Of a stretch of 64,000 nucleotides of DNA, positions 11,682-21,244 are shown in pieces; positions within the stretch are counted from its first letter, which is position 1; each line of letters starts with the position of its first letter. Location of the stretch: contig JBAMJR010000089.1 of the NCBI GenBank assembly GCA_038501785.1, forward strand, positions 1,046,001 through 1,110,000. The letters run 5' to 3'. This stretch comes from Myoxocephalus aenaeus (lineage: Eukaryota > Chordata > Actinopteri > Perciformes > Cottidae). The notes beneath the pieces are model-generated. The model ran no database searches and was not told the origin of the DNA. It saw nothing but the letters and a program-made list of their open reading frames with translations. A program made the position numbers and the translations under genes.

Positions 11682-14600
11682 TTAATGTCCGAAGTGGAAA
11701 ACAGTGTTTCCGAAAGTCTTGAAAAGGTCCTTTAGTGGTTTGACCGCCACGTCCCCCTTTACACACGGTGCTTCCTCTGACGCGTGCTTCTGGCTTGATC
11801 GGGTCTGATGCTGCTTCAGCGCCGCCACTGGTTTGCATCGCATTTTGCGTGTGCCAGAGTTTCTCACCTGAAGTTCAGTTGTTCCTGAACTGCTGAGGGT
11901 CGATCCAACTGTTCCCTCCAAGGGGATTTGAGGAGGTTGAAGAGACGGCTGGTGCTCTGTTGAGGGGGCAACTGTTTTCTCAGTGGACTGTTGGACTTGT
12001 AGTCTTGAGTCTGCAGATTACAAATGTTGTGGAAATTAACCTTTTCAATCTCCTTTAGAGAAAACAAATGCGATGTGAAACACTTTATCTTTAAGCATTT
12101 CTTAAACAGATACTTGGAATAATTCAATTGAATGGACAGAGCTCTTTCACGACAAATGGTTAGGCGAGTTTTTCCAGGAGCAGATTTAGTAATTTGGGGG
12201 TCCCAGGAAAACCCTGTGCTTTTGCTTTACTTCAACCCTTTCTCTAAGTGTGAATGTTGGTATTGGGAGTAGTAGAAGAAGGAGGCTACTAAAAACAGTT
12301 TTTCAGAAGTAAAACCATAATAGTAAAGCTAATAATACTGTGCATTTGAAGTGAAGAGTGAGAGAGGCATTATCAGCCCAATGTACTCAAATGTACTTAA
12401 TGTCACTTTCAAGGTGGAGCTTTTAATTCTAATATAATAATAATGCATCATATTATCATTGTTATAGTTCGAGAGTCAAATCTGAATCTGCAACGTAACA
12501 TTTCTGTTGAATTACACAGTCAATTGTAAAAAGTTGAGTTACATATCTTTTTCTAGAGAGATTAGGAGCCTTTTATGATTGATTTCAGCAGACTTTGACT
12601 TACAATATTAACATAATTCAATATTTTCATATCTAAACACCATAGTAAATCCATAGATGTTGAGGGCCATTTTAGTTTGGGGCCCCAAGGAGTTGCCTAC
12701 TTTGCCTAATGGTTAAGTCTGCTCTTGGTGTTTTTTCCTGAACCAGAGTGTATTTCACTGTTGTTTCTGACCGCGAGTAGTAGAGCACAGTTCTAAGTGT
12801 GACACCACAGGCCAAGCATTCAGCCTGTTCTGAACAGGCACCGTTTCAAAGGGCCCGGCACTAGTTAATATAAATATCTTCAAACAGGAACGAGTTAACA
12901 GCATACCTGAAGTGACACTGATCTGAATACTGTCCTGTTGCTCTCCATCCTGGTGGTACGGGCTCAGGCACAAGAAGAGTGTCTTCAGAACTGAATTTGC
13001 AGTGTCTGCTTCTGTAGATCCAACAAAATGAGGCATTAACAACATATTTCAGCAGTGCAAGTCAGAATTTCCCACTAGTATTTATAAGCAGTGGGGAGCA
13101 TGGCCTTACCTTTGTCGGATGCGATGTCAGGCAGCTGCTGACGAGCATGGGTTGTAGAAGGACTGTTACCACAAGGAGTTGGACTGGTAGACGTCTCACT
13201 GAGAGAATCAAGGCTACAGACGGGATTCAGCAGCTGCTTCATAGGTTTTTTTATGTGCTCCGTTGATCCGTTTTCATTTTCTATTTTAGGATTAGGAGAG
13301 AAATAGGAAGATCTTGCCGCACAATATATTTCTTTGACAGTATTAACTTGGTTTTGAAGAGGGGTCTCTAAACCAGAAGTACTTGGTTTGGAATTTGATA
13401 AATGGGATGCATTATCAACGGACTGGTTTGACTGTTGAGAGCAGGAGGAAGTCCTTGAATAATCTGGTTTAGGTTGGATGCATTGGAGAGGAGCAGCACT
13501 GAGAGGGGCAGCAAAAAGGCTGAGGAAGGACCTGGCAGGGGCTTTGTCAGGTTCAACTGCCCTTTTAACACGATTGCTTCTGCAACCTGCAGGCTGTGGA
13601 GCAGGACAGGAAGATTGAATGAAGCCTTGAGCACAAGAGGAACTTGGTACATAATTGTCTATGGGCTGCAGAGTGTCAGTAATGGGACTTGCGAAAAGGT
13701 TACGAAAGGGTGTTTTAAGGGTCTTTTTACATCCAACTGCCAAATCCTGTGCAGTTTTACTGCTGCACTCTGCTGTGATTTTAGTTGAATAAGGTTGTCG
13801 TGTGTCATGGTTGAGGACAGATTGCGTCTTTTTGGAGTGCATGTGGATCTGAGTCGGTTGTTTCTCTACAAAATGACAACTGCCAGAGTTTGCAGAATCA
13901 CTTGTCTTAAAGGAGCTGGTGACAGGTTCAACAGGAACAGCAGCTCCACCTTTAAAGTCTGTGAAAACTGAAGGAGAAAAAGGCTTTTTTGAGGCTTTTG
14001 ATATCAGAACAGAGAGATGGGGCCTCAACTGTGCAGGATGTTTGGAAGTAGACGTCTGTCTTTGAAAAATGCTTTTGCGATTAGTGCGTACAAAAGGAAG
14101 AACACCATCACTTTTACAGGTGTCAGAGCATGTAATATCCAAAGGCTTCATATCTCCTTTGGATAACGCAGACTTCTCTGCTCCAGTGACAGGAGAATGC
14201 AGCATCTCCAATTTGACTTCATAAGTAGCTCTTTGAGCAGGTTTCATTGATTCTGGCATTTTGCCACCTTGGGTCTTGTTATCCCTGGAGGTCAGAGTAA
14301 GACTAGGGCAGTTCTTGGAAAGCAGACTGGTATGCACTTTGAGGGATGACAGGCTCTTGAATACTTTTTCCTGGGAATTGTTCACTTCATTTCTGGTATT
14401 TACCGAATGCAAGACCTTCTCATCTTGGGTTTTTGAGCTTAGCCTTGGAACAGTGATCTCTTCAAAGTCAGTTCTTGGGGTATAGGACACTAAAGGTCTA
14501 AAAGTAGAATTTTCCACTGATTTACAAGACCTGAGAACAGCATCCACAGAGTAGGGAACTTCGCTTTGGGTTGCAGAGACTGAACTGCCAGATTCTTGAC

Positions 14601-17491
14601 TTTCTGGAGTTGTAAACAACCGAGGGAAAGGTTTGAATAGTTGAGGTCCCAGCACTGCTGCAACGGAATAACAAACTGGCTCCTCGTGTTTAAGGTTACT
14701 TGACGGTTGGGCAGCATCTGATGCATGTGGAGGGACAGCTTCCTCCACGACATCCGCCAGCTCTTCAGTCTGACGCAACAAGGTTTCCTCTTCAGCATTT
14801 GTCTCTCCACTGTTGTAAAAGTTAGGCCTAAAAAATAAAGAAAATCAGCATGCTACTTACTCATCTTATAACAGGTATGAATGATTGATTTCTAGAGGAA
14901 TTCCTATGCAATAATTACATTGATGTATTTACAGAATCACAGTTAAAGTTTGTAAGTGCATACCTGAGTGGTTGCAGGAGTGTATCAGAGGTCGTACTAG
15001 CTTCTGTAATTTCGGACTCATCTGTGTTCTCTGGCTGTTTTGACGGCTCCTGTTCAGCTTTTTTCAAAAGTGCATAGTCATCATCACGTTTTAATGTCTG
15101 CAGTGAGAAGAAGGGAAGACATGCAATTGTTTTCAGCACCCAGCAATGCTTATAAAACACAGTAAGAACTTTTTCACGAGCGGCTTTTTCCATACACACC
15201 TCTTGCAACAGTTGGCTTGTGGTGTCATTAAGTGGCTCATGGGAAAACTTGCAATCTGCTCCTTGAAAACATGTTCCTTTTCTGTGGAAGAACTTGCAAG
15301 GAAAGGACTGTGCAGCTTAGTAAAGGAAATACTAGATATTCAACAAACCTCAGTTTGTGACAAATGGTACAATATGTGTAACTGCAATGGGTTTATGAAA
15401 AATTTACATATCATTGCTGTTCAACCAAAGGATATCATGCATGTATGGGCAGCTCTCCCCCTTTGAGCAAAGTCCTTGAACGTAAAACTTGCACACTTCT
15501 TTGACGAGATTGTTGTGTCCCTTAACATGTTCCAGTTGGCAGTCGTCCTCCTGTGTGCAGTTATAACACTCAATAAAGTCAGAATAATGCGATTTTTTTT
15601 CTATCCTACAAGAGAGACTTAGACATGTCAACTTCGGTATATCACTTTTTATATATATTTAACATAACCTGCCTTGATGCATCTTCCCCAAAGGAAATGT
15701 CGACAAATTAACCGCCCATCCACAAACACGCCATTCTGGTCCTTGAAGTCCTGGGACATGCACTTTGGACGTTTTTCTTTGACGCCCTGAGAGAAAAGAT
15801 GAGCATAACAATGAGCTTCACAAATATTTTAATGAACACATGAATAAAACATTTTCAAGGAAGTATTTTTTTTTTATCCCTTGAACTATTTGTACTGGCT
15901 TTTGAGCTCTTTTAGCATTTTTGGCTTTGTTTTTGACAATACAGTGTTTTCGACAAACAGTTTTTGAAAATACAGTTTTCATCAAACATACAAAATGAGT
16001 CATCTGAATGCCTCTTTTGCCACAACAGCTGGTGGGCATGATGAACATGTGGTTTCATTCAAGCTGCAACAGATTACAGGCGGATGCTCTTGCTTACCTG
16101 CTTGCCATTTTTATTTTGTCTGTATCTTCCACCTTTTCCCCAAGCAGGTTGCATCTGATGGCTTCCCCCTTTATTGGCAGGTTTCCGTCTATCCTTTTGT
16201 TGGTGATGATTGTTCTGCCCCTCTGGCCTCTTTTTCTGCTGCTGCTGTTGCTTGTTCACATTAGGGTTATTTTTTGTTGTGTAATTCTGACCTTTTTTAT
16301 TGTGGCCAGCTTTATAACTTTGATTATGCATCACTTCTTTGGTGAAGCCAACCCTTGCATGTTCACTATGAGTGTTATGCATATGGTAGTGTATGGCCTT
16401 GGAGTCATCTTCTCTGAAGGATGCAGCATTATAACTTCTGGTTGTCTGGGCTTCGTAACGTAGCTTCTGTGGAAAGAAAATGCAAAGAACTTAAATGTCA
16501 AGGACATGGCCGTTAATATTGTAAGACAACTTTTTCAAGTTTGGGAAGTACATGTTGTGCAGGCAAGCAGCACAAACCCCATATAACCTACACAAAGGTG
16601 CATGTAGAGCTAGATTAAACTAATGTGTGCAATATTAAATTTCTGCAGTAAAAGATGTACTTATTAAGCATTTGAAGGCTATAGTTTGTGAGGGTGTTGA
16701 ATTGTATTGCATTGCAGTATACTGGGGGGAGTTACACATGTTGTAACAAATACACAAATAAAGTTGTGTGTAATATTTGACTGTGAGCATCAGATTTCCT
16801 TAATATAATTTTTTTCTCATCAATTTAATTTTGGCCGCCCTTCTTTCAACGATCCTGTTTGAATTGCCAATCTAATCTTTATACATTTTGTATTTTATTT
16901 TTCTCTTTCTATTGTGTTCTATCGAGTTCTGCTGTCCGTCTCGTTTGAATAAAACCCAAAACATTGATTGATTGTTGTAACTGACTCAAGTGTTGATTTG
17001 GCTTTATGGAATAGTTTCATATTGTGAATTTAACAAATGACAAAAACATACATTACAGAAACGTATCTCCAATAAAATGTCCCTCCAATGTGCAAGAATT
17101 CAACTCTTTCTATTGCATGATGTTATTTACCTGTGTATCTGTCTACCAGGTGTGCATTAGCCAACACTGACATTTTACAGCAGTACAACCTTCAAGAAGG
17201 TCAGGTGTATTAAACTACATTAATATTAGCTTAAAGCTCATCTCACCTTTTGATAAGGGCCTGTCTGCTCAACCTGGAGTTTCCTCTTTCTGGCATTGCC
17301 TCTTTGACCACTTTCAGTCTCGTTCCTGTAACACAAAATAAGTATTTAAAGAATAAGGCCATAACATACACATCAAAGCTAATGGCTTAATATAGTTAAT
17401 ACCGTTACCTGTGCGTAAACGAGGGTTGACCAGGGCTCTTGACGCCTTCTTCGACAGCAGATAGTCCCGAGAACAGGTTTGCGAAAGCCAT
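11682..17491 (-). CDS. CCCH zinc-finger protein, ZC3H8/ZC3H6/ZC3H4 family
   Basis: Ten exons, complement order: 17409-17491, 17247-17325, 16098-16466, 15673-15786, 15436-15550, 15200-15309, 14964-15097, 13110-14827, 12907-13011, 11682-12010. All phases agree, giving 1051 residues. The start MAFANLFSG resembles the ZC3H8 start. Three CCCH fingers lie at about 205-223 (C-x7-C-x5-C-x3-H), 235-253 and 258-277, with the conserved CKFYVQGLCSKGESCPYMH core. A Lys/Gln/Asn-rich basic segment precedes them. The 570-residue exon-8 product is Ser/Pro-rich with repeated LFxxP motifs. The C-terminus PLKDLFKTFG matches the ZC3H4/6 tail. Family members act in the nucleus on RNA and transcription (ZC3H8 in the little elongation complex, ZC3H4 in early termination). 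Unusually, the introns on both sides of exon 5 are non-canonical. Paralogue uncertain. Confidence 0.85.
12178..12724. repeat. Possible TIR element in zinc-finger gene intron 9
   Basis: The left end gagcagatttagtaattt and the reverse complement of the right end, gagcagacttaaccatta, agree at most positions. A ggggccccaagg block near the right end is typical of a dispersed vertebrate repeat. The target duplication is unclear, and the insertion is old. Confidence 0.35.
15310..15435 (-). other. Minor-class (U12) AT-AC intron
   Basis: On the minus strand the intron starts ATATCCTTT, the exact U12 5' splice consensus, and ends AC. It carries TTCCTTTAC, one base from the U12 branch consensus, with the branch A about 11 bases before the end. 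No GT-AG choice keeps the frame. The AT-AC splice gives PYMH-E-S-FPCK, the same spacing as other family members (PYMH-xx-FPCK). It is 126 bp long. Confidence 0.85.
15551..15672 (-). other. GC-AG intron
   Basis: The donor reads AAG|GCAGGT and the acceptor CACACAG|GAG on the minus strand. Using the GT four bases later destroys the frame. The GC donor yields C-I-K-E-D-D-C, the required five residues between cysteines two and three of CCCH finger 1. It is 122 bp long and lies immediately upstream of the exon that precedes the AT-AC intron. Confidence 0.8.
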
Positions 17492-17854
17492 TTTATTTTG
17501 CTCGTCATTAATTATTTGTTTTTGTTCTGGTGGAAAGACTAGCAGGATGTGGATGTGACAACCCAGTCAGAAGTTATTGAAGTAAAACACTAACTTTTGA
17601 ACAGCCACCTGCACCGCGGGGAACGCTGCCTCGCGCTCAACGCTGCTTTATTCCCGCCCAGCTATCACCTATCCTAACCTGCTTTTCTGGTCAGGCCTGA
17701 CATACCAAAAACATATTCAAGTTTGATTTGCGGTCCAGTAAATTGTGGTTCACATGGCTCACTCCATCTTTCCCGCATCGTTCACATCTTCTTCCGTGTT
17801 TGAGACAAACGTCACATCCCTGGACTCTACCAAATATGGACAGAGGGGGGTCTA
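17492..17854 (-). promoter_or_regulatory. Upstream region of the CCCH gene
   Basis: The first coding exon starts at 17491. The upstream 100-160 bases are locally CpG-richer than their surroundings (ccgcggggaacgctgcctcgcgctcaacgc splits at about 17610-17640), compatible with a TATA-less promoter. No individual site is claimed. Confidence 0.3.
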
Positions 17855-19025
17855 GGCTGCGGTCGAATAGTCCATTTTGGTTAGGAACCTTCCTAACTGA
17901 GTGAAATGACCCGGAAGTACCTCAGTGGCCGCCATGATAAGTGCCGGTCGAATTGTCCAAACGCAAAGGAAAGGAGCTTCAATGCTTCCTAATTTAGCTC
18001 CTTTAGCATAAGAACCACTGGACCTTCTGGAAAGGAGATAATGCCGACCCACAATTCCTTGCGGCGGCAACATTTAAAGTGACGTATCATTCGGCCGTTC
18101 ACGAGTACAGACGATCATGACCGACAAACGCAGATCATGTAAATAACTGTTGCTATAACTTGGAAACACTTTCAATAATCTGTTAAACCTGCTGGCAAAC
18201 TAAAAACGTTACGTTGCTGAAAAGTGCTGTAAAGTGATCAAACTGACGTATTTTATATTCTATCTGGTGTTGAACTGCAGCTTCAGCCCTCATTCTTTTA
18301 TTTTATTTGACTTCAGTTACAGAAGCTTTAATGAAAGAGTTAAACTGGACGAGCTCTTCAGTCTGAGTCATGTTTCTGATTATCATCTTTTTAATCAACT
18401 ATTTTGTCACATTACAATAAAACATATCAAGTCAACACGAGTTGTGTGATGTTTCATAAACTGTTGTATGCATATTTTTATGATCAGATTATAATCTGCA
18501 TGTAAATAAACCATAACAACATAAAGGGATATGAGACACACATATATGACACACATCGTTTGTGGGATAACGTATTTAATTCAGCATGTTTGAAACTGAA
18601 CAAAGAGACAGTTTTAGTAGCTTTGTACGTTGGTTTCACTTTCATATTCCTTCGTTCATTTCTATTCCAACCTCGTTATTAAAGTAAGACTATGAACCGG
18701 GTTGTTTATGTCGTTATGACGCAACACTGTAAGAAGACGGACGAAGTATATAAACTGCGCTTTTTGTAGTCCTTCTTCAGAACATTGTAGTTTCACCGCT
18801 GGCTACAGACTGACGTCACTAACATGCGCCTGCCGTCGCGTCATAACTACGTCGCTTAGTGAAAGTGGAGTCGGATTTGCCAAACACCGCGGTTGTCTTC
18901 TCCTAACTCCTTATGAATTCTCCTTCCCATCTTTCCTTAACCCCGTGACGTTTTCCACAGAGGTTAAGGAAAAGTGCTTAGGGTTAGACGTTAGGAGGTA
19001 ATTATTTGACTATTCGACCGCAGCC
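17855..19025. mobile_element. TIR element of unassigned class
   Basis: The left end ggctgcggtcgaatagtc (17855-17872) is exactly repeated in inverted orientation at 19008-19025, an 18-bp perfect TIR. Smaller palindromes lie just inside each end (ttaggaa-cc-ttcctaa on the left; ttccttaacc...ggttaaggaa on the right). No transposase frame is seen. The element abuts a (CTT)n tract on its right and the CCCH gene promoter on its left. Confidence 0.6.
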
Positions 19026-19030
19026 CCAGA

Positions 19031-19140
19031 CTCTTCTTCTTCTTCTTCTTCTTCTTCTTCTTCTTCTTTTACGGTTTATTGGCGGTTGGTAAACAACTGT
19101 TTGGTGCATTACCGCCACCAACTGGTATGGAGTGTGGATC
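19031..19140 (-). repeat. Retroposon 3' end with (GAA)n tail
   Basis: Read on the minus strand, an AT-poor body (ggtggcggtaatgcaccaaa) ends in aataaaccgt followed by a (GAA)n tail at 19031-19070. This is the layout of a LINE or SINE 3' terminus common in fish genomes. A shorter, more diverged relative occurs at 36795-36870. Confidence 0.5.
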
Positions 19141-20375
19141 AGGATGTCTCGAAGAAGAACAAGAACAAGAAGACAAATACAATTAAAAAAAACTCAAACT
19201 AAAAAGAAATAAATACATATTTGTTATTTAAAGATACTCTAATAGTACTTGGACCCTAACATTCAGCAACAGGGTATGCACTTGTGATATTCTTAAAGTT
19301 AGTCCCTTTCACTTTAGGGAGACAGGAGAGTAATATGGTGAATTAAATACTGTATTGAGGGACACCCATGGGTATTGATCACTCCTGCCTTCCTACATAA
19401 TCTACCAAATATATCAGGCGGTACATAATTATACCACCAGATGTCTCTTTGGTGGAAAATGTATCATAGTGCTTTTCTTCTGAATGTGAGTATTACAGTT
19501 CACCTTGACCTAGTCGAATGGGCGCCATCGAAGTGGGGCAATAACAGAAATGATCTCATTATTGTTTAAAGTTGTTTTGTCTTTCTGTCCCTCACTCTTG
19601 CCTCTCACGGCCGCAGCCAAACAACATCTTCCAGACAGAAGGCACCAAGGCTTGTCTGCATGAAGGGAGGAAGAAGGACACTGCGAGGAGGAGCACGGGG
19701 AGAAGGGGAAAGGGCAAACATGTCAATAATAATTGTAGATGTATAAAACTCATGTTGACTTACTTTTCGGGCTCAGACCTCCGAACCATCTGTGGTGAAG
19801 AGCTCTGTCCATTCAATTGAATTATTCCAAGTTTCTGTTTAATTAATTCCTTAAAGACATTTAAGTGTTTCACATTTGCATTTTGTTTTGATTGATAAGG
19901 TTCATTTCCATTACGGTCTCTAAGTATCGTCTCTTATAAAAGCACATTTCACATGTTTTAGAATGCACTGGTATTCTCTTATACAAAGATAAATTCCATC
20001 TTAATTTAAAAAAAATTGTCTTAACGAAATACATTTTGACATGTCACAGTGGGAAAAGCACAGATGTAAATAACAAAATGAATGATGGCTGAGTTCCAAT
20101 TATCTGCTCCAGTTTCAGGGTCCTGGTTTTGTGTGTTATGGCTCAAGTCATTAATGGGACACTTTAATTAAACAGAGCCATTAGAATTGTTAATGTTATC
20201 AGTAATACCTGTGAATCAAAGCGTCTGCAGTGAAAAAGGCTTAGAATATTAGACTACTTGGTAAATATCATATCCAATCAGGAAATGGAAAGAGACTCAC
20301 ATAAACATTACATACTTCTTCAAGTTGTAGCCAAGAAAAGTGACAAGAAACTACATTGTCTCATATCTCAGTTTG

Positions 20376-20432
<57 letters not shown>

Positions 20433-21184
20433 GTATATTACATGATATCTTATCTGCCTTTTGTTGTTGTAGTCTTTATCTGACTCCCATTCTTATCTTT
20501 GACTCCACCTGTGTTAAGTGATTATTTTATGTTTATTATTGTATTCCCCAATTTGAATTGTTTCATTGGGAGAAAATGAACCATGTTTTTTGTGAAAACC
20601 AATGGTTGTACATGAGAAGTATCGGTTCTTTCTCTCTTGTTGAAATTAAAAATCAAATTTATTTGACAAATTGTTGTCCCGTGAGCTGTCACATACAATT
20701 ATTTTCATTTCTCGTTGTCCTGTGATGAAATACCTTGAGATTTGGGTAGTCTACAGACTTGCTGTGATCGACTAATAAACTAAACTAAAATATAATAGAC
20801 TGTGGTCTGTACTACAACACCCACAACACAGTATCTCATTTAAATGCTTTAGCAAATACACTGACGTATAGTTGACAGAAAAAGTTGGGTCAATTGATTT
20901 TGGGTTAGAATAAATCAAATCTACTCTAACCAGTTTGCTTCTCGATGTTACTGTCGAGAGTAATTCACTCTAAAATGAATGGGCTTCAAATGTAATTGAA
21001 TCCCCTCGGTTGAATGGTGAACAAGCACACTCTACTCTGCCGCTTGTTAATCAGAGAGAATGATAAAAGCTCAGATATTTCAAAAAGACAAGATAGAGGC
21101 TGGACTTTGTTCTTCCACATAGGAGGGCGTCCCTGTGTTGGGCTCAAAGTTCAGGTCAAACAAACGGTTTGGTTTTGCCTCTGA
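19141..21184. other. Intergenic, no gene seen
   Basis: The sequence is AT-rich with no frame showing splice or homology support. It contains a (TA)n array at 20379-20426. Confidence 0.4.
20379..20426. repeat. (TA)n microsatellite
   Basis: An almost pure TA dinucleotide run of 48 bases, about 800 bases upstream of pla2g12b. Confidence 0.95.
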
Positions 21185-21244
21185 GTGTGTTTCCCCTCAC
21201 TCTCTCACTTTTACCTGTCCATATTGAGCTGTCTGAGCTACAGA

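Noticed and set aside
13075..13109. Read-through end of the large CCCH exon to the stop at 13075
   Set aside because: A strong donor (AAAG|GTAAGG) at 13109 and two downstream in-phase exons ending in a conserved family tail make the spliced form preferable. An intron-retained isoform remains possible.
19572..19820. 82-residue plus-strand frame
   Set aside because: Basic, low-complexity sequence with no homologue recognised, beside retroposon debris.
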